From Macropodus opercularis (taxonomy: Eukaryota; Chordata; Actinopteri; Anabantiformes; Osphronemidae), in NCBI GenBank assembly GCA_030770545.1, contig CM061105.1, positions 15,428,501 to 15,492,500 on the forward strand: a stretch of 64,000 nucleotides of DNA. The letters are read 5' to 3'. Every line of letters begins with the position of its first letter. Position 1 is the first letter of the stretch. Shown piece by piece: positions 13,861-25,760 of the stretch. A model generated the notes under the pieces. That model had not been told where the DNA came from, made no database searches, and saw only the letters and a list, made by a program, of their open reading frames with translations. The translations under genes and the position numbers were made by a program.

Positions 13861-13929
13861 GTCTCGCTGCTCGCAGACCAGTAACTCCCACACCCCGCCC
13901 ATGCATGACTGACAGACCAGTGCACCAAT

Positions 13930-14590
13930 AAGCGTGCACCTTTCTGCGCGTGCGTAGTACAAACTGGCTTAATGAGGTGGAATCCAGATTTAGTTCATTT
14001 CTGTCTTACTTAAAGACAAACTGATGAGATTAAAATGAAAATTATTTGTAATAAATATGAAATACAATAAATTATTAAATAAATACTTTCCATGCCTGTG
14101 ATGAGTAGATCAAAGCCACAAGAGCGAACGCGTGACGCACTATCCAATTACACGGCAGCTAATAAAACACGGTATTAAGACACGTTCACTGCATTATTTG
14201 ACATTAAACATAATCGGTCAGGAAACGGTATCTTATATTAAAAAATAAACAAAAAGAAAACACATTTATGCCAATTAAAGGGTTTTTGCATAGAAATTAA
14301 GACTTCCTGCCCTCTAGTGGGTCCACAGCAGCACTACATCGCATACATCCATCTACACTCACACAGCGTGACCCAGATCTTCAGCTTTTCATACTTGTGG
14401 TCTCGCAGAGTTTCCAGGTGTCTTCTACAAATTGCTGAGCATTCAGGAACAAATTAGTACTTTTTTACCTTTCAACACAAATAACGTGTCTTCTTACTCA
14501 GTACATGTTTGTTTTAAGTTATTCAGGATGTTAGCAAATATGAAATAATCACATTTTACTGACCAGGTTAAACAAAAATGCTTGTCAAGT
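13930..14590. other. Intergenic spacer between slc39a6 3' end and tesk2 promoter
   Basis: A short AT-rich spacer of about 0.65 kb separates two genes read in the same direction. I see no coding frame or structured RNA. The side next to tesk2 may hold further promoter elements. Confidence 0.55.
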
Positions 14591-14613
14591 AGAGTCCTCG
14601 GATGGCGGCCAAG

Positions 14614-14619
14614 TTTATT
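14614..14619 (-). terminator. slc39a6: Likely slc39a6 polyadenylation signal (AATAAA)
   Basis: Reading the minus strand down from the slc39a6 stop codon, this is the AATAAA I noticed before the gap to tesk2. A T-rich stretch follows about 35-40 bases downstream (near 14,572-14,580), as expected for a cleavage region. Cleavage would fall near 14,590-14,600. Earlier ATTAAA-type variants could also be used. Confidence 0.55.
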
Positions 14620-16725
14620 TGTATTCAGGAATGTGGGACAGCACAGTGAGCCAAAACCAAAGCAGTCAATGATTCAGTACAGAGGTGGACAAAACAACAA
14701 CACCCAACACAACAGCCCTGCAGCAAACTCTCTGGCCAGAAAGTCACATCTGCACTTTTAAATACCCAGTTACGCTTACAAATGTGTAAAAATAAGATGA
14801 ACTGTGTGTTTGACAGAACTTCAGGTGAGGCTGCAGCCTAACAAATGCCCAGTGACTTAAACCTGAAATAAGAAACAAACGTTTGAGCCATTTGCTGCAG
14901 AGCTGCGATTGCATTAAAGGCGCGTTTCTGTTCCCTCCGTTAACTGATTAACACTTTGCATTCTTTTTACACATAAAACTGAAAATCTCCCATCGGTGTG
15001 AATTCCTGCATGTTCCCAATTTCAAAAACATGTTGCAAATGCAACTTTCACCGAACTTCAACATTGTGTTGAATATGATGAAGCACAGTTTTTACAACAG
15101 ACAGACAAAACAAACAAACAACTAATTTAACTCTTAATCATTTTGTACAGACGTATATACACATAACACTATACATGTAACATATTCACTGTCGTTCAGT
15201 GATGGGACTGAACTTGGTTTCTTAGTCTGAGCAGTTTAAGGTACCTTGGTATTTAATATAAATGAGAGCAGCCTCGAGTGTAACAAGAATTAAAACATTC
15301 AACTAAAAGCCAGAAAAGTCACAATACAGGAAACAGTCACTATGTGTACACAATCGACACAAACACAACGACCTGACTGTATGTGCAGGGGTTTGTTTGA
15401 CTTGATGCATGAGTGCAAATGAACCAGACATGGTAGAAAACATTTCCTCATCAGGGTCTCTGATGAAGAAACGTCAGTCGTACCTGGAAATCAGATGAAC
15501 AAAGAAAACAATATTCTTTGACAAAAGCAGCCACAAAACTGCATTTCTTTGAGTCTCTCATTCCTTTGTTGTCCATGTTTAGAAAAAAAATGACAAAGCA
15601 GCGAGAGCACAAATAACATTTGTTCTACGTCACTTGTCCAGATATCACAGCAACGTTTCAAAAACGCGTGACAATCTGAAGTTAACTCAACATGTGGCAA
15701 CAGATGGCGCTATCGAGTCTCACAACAGCTTCCCGTCAGTTTTCATTCCTCTCAACAACAGTATATTATTTTCAATTAAAATTTAAACATCTTTTCAAGA
15801 GTTATTAGGTCACATGAAGAAAGCGTACCTCCATTTCAAGAACCAAGTAACTAAAACAACATTTCTAAGGAAACTTTGCCTTCGTCAGTTTTAATGGACG
15901 GATGCAGCTGAGAGAGAAAGTGTAACTCCGTTTAAAGCCTGCCACATTAGTAGCACGCGTCTACCTGTGTTAAGCAGGCTGCCGCCTTTCCTGCAGTACC
16001 TGGGTTTAACAGTGCTCCAGTACACGGCACTGCATAATCACATTTTGTTTCTTTCCTGGTAACTAACTTTCAATATAAACATTACATGGCTCAGCTGCCC
16101 AGTAAGTACCAAACACAGGGTGAACTCTCAACTGATCACACTTAAAGCTGCAGCAATACATTTACAATAACAACAAACTAAAGAAAATCTGTTTTCCCCA
16201 TTGTAAGTAATACAGCATCATGTTTTTTGGTTTAAAAAAAAAACCTTAAAAATAAGCATGTTGTGCTGTTCTATAAATATTAGACTCATTTGGACTAATC
16301 TAAATGATGGAATGTTAGACTAAATTAGACAAATTAGAAATGTCCTATAATTTAAAGAAGTGTCTTGTTAAGCTATGCATGTACTCTAATACCGAGCCGG
16401 TTTCACTAAGCAGCAGAGATGTGGCACGTTTCCCATTCTGCTCTTTACACGTTACTAAACGGTTGGTAAATTTGAAAACGTAAACGGCGAAAGATGATCA
16501 GGTTTAAAGGACGTTGGCCTGCGACGCCGTCTCACTGATGATTGATGGCTGTGTGTTTAATGTGCAGTCCAAAAGCAGCACTGCTGTTATGATGCAAGTT
16601 AATACCAAATGAAACTGTAAGCTCCGTTTGCGTTTTCAGACTTGGAGCTGAAGGGTCTTCACACATATTACGAAATAAATCAAAGTAACTTCACGTCTGG
16701 ACTTGGTCTCCTTGGAATAACAAAT

Positions 16726-16746
16726 AAAAAAAAAAAAAAAAAAAAA
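16726..16746. repeat. Homopolymer A tract (21 bases)
   Basis: A run of 21 A about 60 bases from the slc39a6 stop codon, inside its 3' UTR. It could be an internal priming site in reverse-transcription data on the opposite strand, but otherwise it is simple sequence. Confidence 0.95.
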
Positions 16747-16802
16747 CACACTACACATACTTGTAAGATGAAGACACACAGAGCTCAAAATGAATCTTTC
16801 CT

Positions 16803-19800
16803 TCAGTCTCCCAGGTCCAGCTGGATTTTGTGTTCAAAGATGGCAATAAGCAGCATAATGCAGAAGCCCAGCAGGATCCCAGCGTTTTGGAGCAGGAAGT
16901 AGCCCCAGTGGCTGAAGCCGTGGTCCCCGGCATCGTTATGCAACATCTCCGGCACCTGAAAGGAAAAATGAGACTGCAATGGGTACATTTTCTAACAGGA
17001 TTTTCTTGTTGGACAGAAACATTTTATAGAATTTAAAACCTGCCTCTCCAGAAAGCAGCAACCAGTAACTTTTCCCCAACTGAGCTATTTTGGTTGATAA
17101 GTCACTTAAGTTTTTTGCTTATTCAGATTTGACTGAAACAATACTGGGAAAATTGTTAGATATCCATGATATAGATTCCCATTCTCACGTGCGTTTCCAG
17201 TCTTTATGTGTGAGAAGAAGCCATCTGGCATAGAAGTACGACAGAGGGCCGTGAGAAGTGTTGAGTTTACGGAACAGATGCTGCTGACTGGACGAGAACT
17301 ATGACAACACTGAGCAGGAGTTTCACTTCTCCTGACTCAGTGGAAAAGAGCGGAGCACTTTATTTCCACACCGCAGAGAGCAAATAATGAATACTGACTC
17401 ACCATGTCCACCAGAGCCACATACATGAAGAGCCCCGCCGTGAGGGCGAAGATCCACATGGAGATGTTCTCGGTGTAATGTCCTAGAAGGATACCAGTCA
17501 CCATACCCAAGTAAGCCATCATGGCTGACAGAACGTTGTAGAGAATGGCCTGACGCACAGTCATACCAGCCTTTAGGAGGACAGCAAAGTCACCTGAGAA
17601 ACAGGAAAGTGTTAAGTGGGAGCCATATAACCAACTGTAAAATATCCGAACGGTTTAATCTAATTCAAAACGTTGCTATTTAAGATGCTTGCTTGTTATA
17701 AATATCCAGTCTATCTTGGTTTGATGGAAGTGGAAACAATGAGATAGGACCCGAGGCCTTACCTAACTCATGTGGCAGCTCATGGCAGAAAACGGCCACA
17801 GACGTACTGAGGCCGCTGGACAGCCCCTCAGTGAAGGCAGCTCCTGCAGAACGACAGGTTAAAATATAGAAACAGTCGTCACTTCTGTCACTACTGTTGT
17901 AATAATGGCTTATGCTAACATGGGCTTATATTTAGCAAGGTGACATAGCTTAGCACCAGCCCACGAGTATGGAAATAACCTCACTGTTCATGAGCTAACT
18001 ATAACGCACCAATACTTAAATGGCTTCAATGCCCAGAAGTCGATACGCAACCAGTGTTTCTATTACCCACTGTCACATTAAAGTCAGAGATCGTGAAATG
18101 CAAGAGGATTCCTAGTCCGATAGCAACGTCTCACCGATAGCCAGGCCATCGCTGAAGTTGTGTAGTCCATCTCCCATGATGACCATCCAGGCGAGCGTGG
18201 CCACGCCAGCCTGCTGGAAGTGCTGCTCGGAGTAGGAGTGGGAGTGGCTGTGTGGATGGTGGTTCTGGGAGTGGTGGTGGTGCAAGATGTGGTGGTAGTC
18301 GTGGTGGTGGTGGTGCATGCTGTCGGCCTGGCCCACGGTGTCGTGGAAGTGGGAGTGGCACTTGTTCTCGCAGTCCTCTGAGGTGTAGGCGGCTGCCCCG
18401 GAAGCTCCGCTGTAACCCTGCGGCGATACGATGGAGACCTGTGGCGCCAACATCACGTGCTCCTCCTCCGCCACGCTGCCACCGTGCAAGCTGCTCGAGT
18501 GATCCCCAAATGTGCCGGCACCATTGGTCTCCACGTCTGAAGACACAATAAAACCATGTTTTCTGGTCTTGGAACAGAAAATTGACTCTGTGATTTGCTA
18601 TTTATAGTCTTACTGGAAAACGGTTTCGACTGTTTTGTGTTGGTTCTCACCTTCAGTTGGCTTCAGGTCATTCTCTTCCAGAGCAGGCTGCTTCTCAGGA
18701 TCTGCTTTGTCATTCTGGTCCCACTTTTTCTGGATGTTTGGACAGAAAAACCTTTCATTTTAACCTCCGCTTAAAAACCTTTCCTTCCTGAGACTTACCA
18801 TGGACTGCCATACAACTTGTATGACTGTGTTTAGCTTTGAAGAGCATGTTCAGACCTTTACCTACGTTTTATTGACCAAAGCCTTTTAAAGAAACGGATG
18901 CTGCTCTCACCTTTTGTTTCTTGTCCTTGTACATTTTTCCCAGGGTCAGGAAGTGTTCAATGAGAAACATGAAGTAGACCCCACTCAGAGCCGTCAGACC
19001 CTTCCACACAGCATCCAGGTTTTCCTCATGGGCATGATGTCCCTCCATATTCATCCCAGAGTCCTCGTGGTGGTGATCATGGCCTGCCTGAGACTAAAAC
19101 ATCAGCAAAATTACAACAAACTTACATATCTCCCAATACGATTGTTCACGCAGACCGATGCAGAAATGAACAAGCAGACTTTACGCACATGGGGAATAAG
19201 GTGCAGGAAGGCGTCGCCGCTCAGCGTGCCGACAGCCAGCGCCACCAGAAAGCTGAGCAGGAACTTGAAGAAAACTCTGTTCATTAGCGGGATGAGGACG
19301 ACGCCGAGCAGAGACAGCAGGCTGATGATGGTGATGGAGACGAAGCCGCCGACCCATGCTGCAACGCACACAGCAAAGACTTGTCATGAGGCTTGCACAT
19401 GCATGAGTAATCTGACATTTATGTAATTGTGAGGTTACCTGTCGCGATGCTTCTGCCACTTTCTACACCAGCGTGCTCGCTGTGGTTGTGGTCACCATGG
19501 TGACCGTGAACATGTTTATGATGTTTATGATCTAAAACACAAGGACAAAAGCAACACAGGCTCACTGCGTGGAAAAACTAATCGTAACTATGAAAAGAAA
19601 AAGTAGAACAAGCTAAAACTGATCAACTTTAGCCCAACACTAAGGCGTCAGGTGGTTTAGTCGCTCAGCCCACCACATATTGCAAACTTGGGGTTGATGT
19701 TTTTTATAAAGACCCTTAGTGTACAAAAATATTTAATAAAGGAAATAGACATGAGTCGTTTCCTTTGTCCCTTACCGTGTTCAGGGGCGTCTCCATGCAG

Positions 19801-21177
19801 GAGGCACGCTCCCCCATCAATCTGGTTGAGCAGGGCGGGGCAGAGGTACCCGAAGTCACCAAGGGTCAGACCCACGTCCTGCAAAATCCCGTGTGCAGAC
19901 AGGATGCTGGAGGCATTCATACACTGGACAGGGAGCAACAAAAACAACTGTTCTTATGCAAGATATTAAAAACATCTCAGAAAAGCTGGATTTACTTTAA
20001 TTATACTATACCTTGAAACTTTCCAACACCTAAGTTATTTGTGTTGCTTCTTTTTAATGTTTAGCAACACGTCTTAGCCTAGAGCATTGATTCACCAAAG
20101 AAATTCTGATTATTTACTGAACTAAACTATTTACTTTTGACTGGGAGACAAACTTTAATTTACTTGCCTCTAGTTGTCCTTTTTTAGATCTAATCCAGTA
20201 TTTTACGTGATTGGCATAGACGCCCAAATACTGAACAGCAAAAATATCGACACCTTTCTGACAGAAATTAGAATTACATGTTATATTGTACCTCTTCACG
20301 CTCCAGGCTGTGGTTACGAAGAACATCTTGGTTTACATGGTCATGGTCATGATCGTGATCATGCTCATGGTCGTGATCAACGAGGCCATGGTTGCGATCA
20401 TCTCCCCGGGTGACACCAGCTGTCTGCTTCTGGCTTTCAGTGACCAGTGTTGTAGCAGTTGTCCCAGTGTTTGGCTGAGCGCTGTACGTCGGCGTGGGGT
20501 CAACCTTCTGGGCGCTCGCTCCCATGACCTCCTTTTCAACCAGAAGGTGCTGAGTGGATGGGTTCTCCTCCTTCTTTCCCCATGTAACATCAACATCCTG
20601 GTCCTCCGGAGTTTCCGTGGATATTCTGGGCTGTGAGGGTTCAGTATGGACATGCTTCTGGTGATGAGAGTTTTCATTATGCATACGGTGCTGATGATGG
20701 TGGTGATGATGATGGTGGTCATGGTGATGAACATGGTGGCCAGGCTGCTCATGATGCTGCACCATAACAGTTCTGATGCGATCCAATCCCACATTTTGTA
20801 AAAGGCGCTTTAAACCAGCCAGAGAGATGGTACCATTTTCTCCATACCTGTTCGACAGTTCACCAAAAGAGAATAACAATTCATCAGTAAAAGCACAATA
20901 GCTGAGTGTTGACTACCCTAATCCTTCTCCTGATGAGACTTTCAAAATGAAACCAACGACTGAAGGGAGCTGACCTGTTAAACAGAGCTTCCAAGTGTTG
21001 CCTCTGACTTTGTTCTGCTCTCTGTTTGTCGATGACGCCCGACAGGAATTGCACCCTGCTGTTTGTATCTGTGGTGGAGGGGCTGCAGTCCAAGCTGGTC
21101 GACCCACCGCAGTCTGCGAATCTCACGGCGAGCAGAAACATCACAACCAAGGTGATTCTACTATTGTCCTCTTCCAT
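16803..21177 (-). CDS. slc39a6: Zinc transporter ZIP6 (SLC39A6, LIV-1 subfamily), complete
   Basis: Eleven coding segments, in transcript order: 21177-20975, 20847-20292, 19923-19776, 19531-19439, 19358-19189, 19093-18911, 18729-18651, 18536-18135, 17843-17763, 17593-17403 and 16955-16803 (stop). All borders are GT-AG. The sum is 2,259 bases, exactly 752 residues plus stop, against 755 in human ZIP6. It imports zinc across the plasma membrane. Visible parts: a signal peptide (hydrophobic ITLVVMFLLAV); a His-rich ectodomain (about 95-120 and 225-240); the cysteine-flanked prion-like core with CPALLNQ; TM1 and TM2 (about 334-390, AWVGGF to GDAFLHLIPH); a His-rich cytosolic loop (DYHHILHHHH); TM4 with HNFSDGLAIG; and the metal-site signature HELPHELGD (632-640) in TM5, followed by three more TM segments. 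The CHSHFHDTVGQ loop and the TM1 sequence match ZIP6 and not ZIP10. A mature protein of eight TM segments with both ends outside is family knowledge. Confidence 0.97.
19439..19531 (-). other. slc39a6: His-rich exon of slc39a6 between CPALLNQ core and TM1
   Basis: This 93-base exon encodes a segment dominated by His with Lys, Gly and Asp (starts DHKHHKHVHGHHGDHNH) lying directly before TM1 in the extracellular part. Its borders are clean, and it keeps the frame from CAC G to CA TGG. From memory, human ZIP6 has a shorter linker here that is not His-rich, so this looks like an extra zinc-binding patch. Confidence 0.8.
20292..20847 (-). other. slc39a6: Large His-rich ectodomain exon of slc39a6
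   Basis: This exon begins YGENGTISLAGLKRLLQNVG, the conserved LIV-1 ectodomain start. It then encodes two low-complexity metal-binding patches: a poly-His block (about 20,690-20,750) and an alternating Asp-His/Glu-His block (about 20,330-20,390). The CAT/CAC/GAT codon repeats make it prone to length change. The open frame continues 32 bases past the acceptor, so a naive ORF call would place a false start at 20,879. Confidence 0.85.
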
Positions 21178-21182
21178 CGTCT

Positions 21183-22027
21183 CTGCCAAGAAAGTGTCTT
21201 TAAAACCACAACACACAGGCAAGTTTAGAACAGTGGGGTTTAAATACCGATGTTTTGTAAAAAAGAAAAAAAAAAACAAGAAAACTGTACTTAAATCACC
21301 TTAACAATAACAGAAACTTCTGAATGCGTCTTTTATGGCAGTAAATTCTATATCTTTTAGTTTTTACTGGCTTAAAACACCTGACATTCTCTATAGTCCA
21401 TTAACTAGATCACCCAGATTCTTCTCAATTAATATTTTTGAATATCACTCGATGTAACACAACTATAATCAATTCATACACGTGTTAAGAATAGAGCTGA
21501 AATGTGTCAGTTTAATTGTGTTCAGGATGTGAAGTAACTTCCTTAACACAGCACGACTCGTTGATCGCAGCATTAATGTAAAGGCATCCTGGCTAATATT
21601 CAGGAATATATAACAATGCCGTTAAAAACCACATTGGTCTCGTTTAATTAGAGATATTAGCCGTGTTAGCTTTCTGCTAGCAGCGGTTATTTCGTAAAAG
21701 CCTCGGCGGACGCGGTGACTACCAGGGGCTGCGGCCCGCGCTCGGGCCTCGTGCTGACGGCGAACCTCGGCCGAAGTTTACCGGCGACATTCACGGATGG
21801 AACTAATCAAATCCACGTCCAGCACCGGGAGCAGCCACACGTGTCTGCGTCTGAGCTGAACACGGGCTGGTGGTAAACAGTAACACGTTGGTGCTGTGCG
21901 CTCTGCACCAGCCCGGTGCCGTGTGCACAAAGACGCCAAACCCGGAAACTGAACCCCGACGCGCTGCACCCGCGCTCGGCCATGAATCCACACCAAGCCC
22001 GCTTTTAAAGGCGCGGAGGAAACTTAC
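21183..22027 (-). other. slc39a6: slc39a6 first intron
   Basis: An 845-base intron between the noncoding exon 1 and the exon carrying the start codon (acceptor 5 bases before the ATG). The first 330 bases after exon 1 are CpG-rich and belong to the promoter island. The rest is AT-rich and empty as far as I can see. Confidence 0.6.
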
Positions 22028-22202
22028 GGATGAAGCGGGAACAGTCCAGTCTCCTGAGCTCGACGTGTGCGCGGCGCTCGACGCCCTCAGCTGCTACAAC
22101 CGCGGCCGATGGATGGAGCGGATGCCGCCTTCAGAGGCTGTCGGAAATCCTAGTAACGCTCCTAAATGGGAAGGAAAGAAGACGCCAATTACAGCCCCGC
22201 CC
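21690..22202 (-). promoter_or_regulatory. slc39a6: slc39a6 CpG-rich promoter and untranslated exon 1
   Basis: A CpG-dense block with a good donor on the minus strand (CATCC|GTAAGTTT, exon end 22028) that would splice to the ATG exon. Upstream, at higher coordinates, a GC box (ccccgccc, 22195-22202) and a CCAAT motif (22185-22189) lie within 20 bases of each other, so transcription probably starts around 22,100-22,150. Two copies of the metal-response core TGCRCNC are at 21897-21903 and 21965-21971; these lie just inside intron 1. Confidence 0.6.
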
Positions 22203-22703
22203 ACCTCACCGCAGACTCAACGTCATGTTCAGAGGTGGACAATAGAAACGAAAAATAGAAATAGCAATTTTCCGGACTCCACCCAAATACCAATGAATTA
22301 TTAGACCTAACTATTCTGCTGGTACCTAATACAGGGCCCAACAGCCCTGAAGGACATGATGTCATTCTGCTTAATTCCAGTGTGATTTTAAAAGATGACT
22401 GGATGGAATTAAATGTCAAGCTCAGCATAATAGTTTCCATTTATATTCAAATATGTTATTGTTGTCAAATGATGAATCACATAGACTTCAGACAATATTT
22501 GTCAGCTACTGTTTGCCATTCTCTCTTCCGCAGACGTGGATTTGTTGACTGTATAGCGTAAAGCAGCAATTCAATGCAATTAAATGCATCACAGCAGGGT
22601 TTGGCACAGATGCGGCTATTAAGGAGGAGAGCTTTGCAAAACATGTGACTGTGCTTTGGTGGCGGGTGACTGTTCAGGTATGTGTCACGTGGAGAGAGGA
22701 TCT

Positions 22704-22870
22704 AAGATTAGATTAGATTAGATAAAATAAGATAATCCTTTATTGATCCCACGTTGGGGAAATTCAATTATTACAGCAGCTACAGATAATAGGCAGTACA
22801 AAAGGCAGAAATGTGCAGGAGGGAGCAAAATGGACTATATTTACAATATTTACAAATAGAGTGCAACTCT
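22704..22870 (-). mobile_element. 3' end of a non-LTR retrotransposon or derived SINE
   Basis: A GATTA-type short tandem repeat is followed by CCTTTATTGATCCC and GGGGAAATTCA. Read on the minus strand this is the tail layout seen widely in fish genomes: GAATTTCCCC, then GGGATCAATAAAGG, then a short tandem repeat at the extreme 3' end. Only the terminal 150 bases or so are recognisable and there is no reverse transcriptase frame. The exact family (CR1/Rex-like or other) cannot be fixed without a repeat library. Confidence 0.7.
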
Positions 22871-25639
22871 AGTGGATCCGCCAAGTCAACGTATTTTACT
22901 TTAGAATGCCAGCGGACCTTGGAACAATCAGAGCACCAGGAGAGCTTGTAAATGTAAATGCACAGACAGTTACATTTAGTGGCTTAAAAACACAGAACAT
23001 CTTAAAATAGTCCTTGCTGCAAGCCAGAAACTGCTCTGGGTAAAATGCTTTGCATGCACGTTGATGAAAACTTAAATAAATAGGCAGAAAGGAAATGTTG
23101 AATTTAACAGCCTTAATTTTGTGATTTGTGTCCTCAAATTATAAATGCAGGAGACTCAGACTCGTGAAACTGAAACCTGAGCCTAGATAGACTTTAAGCA
23201 GTAATCACCAGCTTTCCTTCCAAAACTAAAATCCACCTACAAAGTAAACGCTCTCCCTGTAATTGTGCCTACATGTAATAGTTTGCTTTCCAGTTTTAAA
23301 TGTAACGACTAAAAATACAACCGAAATGTTTTCAGGGTTTAAGAGCTTAACTGCTTAGGTTTAGCAGCAGCCATATATCATTGAGGTCCCCACAATTTCT
23401 TTAAGAGACAGACGGATGGACAAACAGACAGATAGATAATGTTCCTCCATGGAAAGACTGTCAAAATGTTCAGAAGCTCCTCTCACCCAGCCCACAAGAA
23501 CAATATTGGCTTTGGATTAGTTGTGGCTTTGGGTGGGTGTGTATGTTGTTGGACAGAACACTCTGCAGCAGCTCTGCACTGTGTGGAGGACTGTCTGCTC
23601 CTTTTAAATATATGGATCTTTCAAAATGATTTTATTGTTGACTCAACATTAAAAACTAACGGTTTTCATTGTACATTTACTGTATGTGCTGATAAAGAGA
23701 GTATCTGAACAGCTGTACGTCCAGTTACAGTCTGCAGCTCGCTCTGAGTCGGGTTTCAGCACGTTTGACTTTTGTGTGTCTGTCATGAACTTTTATCAGC
23801 AGCTGTACGAGGTCGGACACGACGCAGTCATTGCCTTACAGATGAGCGGCTGGTTTCTGCGCCGCGCCTCTGGAAAGGTTGCTGTGAGGTCAGCCACCAG
23901 TTCTCATGAACTATTAATGATGGGGCTTTAACAAGTGGGAGTTGAACTACCGAGACACATCCTACAGCGCTTCGCCTCAGCTATAACGTCAAAGCAGCGA
24001 ATGTGAGCACGCATTTAAATGAGCAGTGGATCGGGACCCTGTGACCTTGTGTGTTCGTTACGTGGTGTCAGAGCAGTGTCCATCCAGACATTAGTCTATA
24101 GTTGAGTGTGTCTGTACGTGACAGCCCCCGTCCAGCGTGGTGTGTGTTTGGGGAGTTACGTCAACACAAGAGGGCGACGTTCTACCAGAAAAGCACGTGA
24201 AATGCGACGTGACGCCACCTCTGCCTCTGTCCTGGCTCCTTCGCTGCAGAGTCTTCAGTTCTGTCCTCTCAACCTTCATGCCAGTGAATTTCAAATCTTA
24301 CAGGAGCGTTGATTCTTGAATTGATCCCGACGATCTGAGTTAGTCCCTCTGACCAACATGAGGCTTTTCTATTGCTCACTCTGCAAATTGTCACAGGCAA
24401 AACATGCAGGTCAACGCCTTCATTGAAGGGCAATAAAACTGCAGCTTAGGGAAGACACTAGGAAAAGAGCTGAACAGGATTATATGCAGCTCTAAATACC
24501 ATCTGAAGTAAAAACTCCCTAATTCTCCAGCGTCATTAACTTCATTTGCTGACTTTCAGTAAATTCTTCACATATACATATGTGAAGAACAATATTTAAT
24601 CATATTTACTGTGCATAGAGCTGCCAGTGAGGATTTAGTCTTGTTTTTGTATGACCACAACAACAATTTCAGTGAATTTTATGTCCAGCTTTGCTCATTT
24701 TATGTTGACAGACAACGTGTTCTTGTGAAGGGATGATTTGATGTTTTCGGAAAGTGTAAAAAGAGTCTTTACCGAAAATCACCTGCCTTCTCCATCTTCC
24801 TTCAGTTTTGATTGTGAAAGACCTTGCGGGCTGAAAGCATTCCGCTCTTTGAACTTTTATTCCACACTGTCATTCTGACAGAGAGAATGACCCACTTATC
24901 ATTAAAATGTTGAAGATTGCGTCAACGGTTATTATTGCAAATGCGGAAATAGCTTTTGCAGTGTGTCTAAGAGTTTCATCAACTTTCTCAAGGCCTTTAA
25001 TATGATGGCTGTGAAATTTGCATGACGTTCTATGATGAAATAGTTTTAACATTTGCCTGACTTTGCCTTGTGTTTAATGTGTCAGCCTACAGAATGTGTC
25101 TTTGTGTTTTGTCCGTCTTTTTCGGCTCATCACTGCTCAGCGTCAACATTATACATCATGACAGGGCTTCACAAGCTCTTTCTAATCACTTTTACTTTGA
25201 TCAAAGGGAAAGAGAAAGCTGATTTTTCACTGACCCACAGCAGATAATATATTTATGGAAGCTGCCTGCATCAATCACTGACTTAGATATTTCTTACATT
25301 GCATTTGAAGATTCAGCAGCCGACTCACTTGTTCTCAGGTTTGTGTTTCTTCGCTGTGGTATTTCTAGTCAAATGCAGGATATTTTTAATGCGTCGGCTG
25401 CAGGTACAGAGAAAAATGCTCGTGTTCATTCATTCAGTGGGTGGATTTGATCTGTGTGGCACCTTTTGTACAGGTTCATTCAATGCAAAGTGATTCACGA
25501 AGGACCGAAAAGCGTACGAGAAGATGGAAACGTGAACAACGAGAGAAGCAAAGCAAAATTCACAACAAAAGTCACATCGAGGCACCTCACAATGTAACAG
25601 AACATGACAATCCAACTGCAGAGTTCTACAAATGCCACA

Positions 25640-25760
25640 GAGCAGCACCGGGAGACAGTGGAGAGGAAGAACGCCTCGTAAAGGAAGGAGCCTCCGGGTG
25701 GGCGGCCATGTGCCTCGACCGGTTGGGTGAGAGGACAGAGAACGGAACCGACAGCGAACG
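25640..25760 (-). repeat. Degenerate teleost interspersed repeat, copy 1
   Basis: Contains CAGTGGAGAGGAAGAA, later GGCGGCCATG and TGCCTCGACCGGTTGGG. These are the reverse complement of blocks in the better-preserved copy at 58,580-58,760 and match the copy at 37,150. The repeat explains the long but meaningless open frames on both strands in this stretch. Confidence 0.65.

Larger units (their letters stand above)
14595..16802 (-). other. slc39a6: slc39a6 3' untranslated region
   Basis: About 2.2 kb of AT-rich, non-coding sequence follows the slc39a6 stop codon and reaches the candidate polyadenylation signal near 14.6 kb. It includes a run of 21 A on the plus strand (16726-16746), which would be a U tract in the mRNA. 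The length is inferred from the signal, not from a transcript. Confidence 0.55.

Noticed and set aside
13666..13902. Open frame on the minus strand beginning MGGVWELL that could be an upstream ORF of tesk2
   Set aside because: Its ATG overlaps the GC box and sits next to the CCAAT motif, so it is probably upstream of the transcription start. The frame is easily explained by CpG-rich sequence.
18131..18551. Open frames on the other strand and other frames across the His-rich slc39a6 exon
   Set aside because: Shadows of the real exon created by its CAC/GTG-rich repeats.
20848..20879. Start of a 201-codon frame at 20879 as an independent gene
   Set aside because: It reads through the acceptor of the slc39a6 ectodomain exon. 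The true upstream exon (21177-20975) supplies the signal peptide in matching phase.
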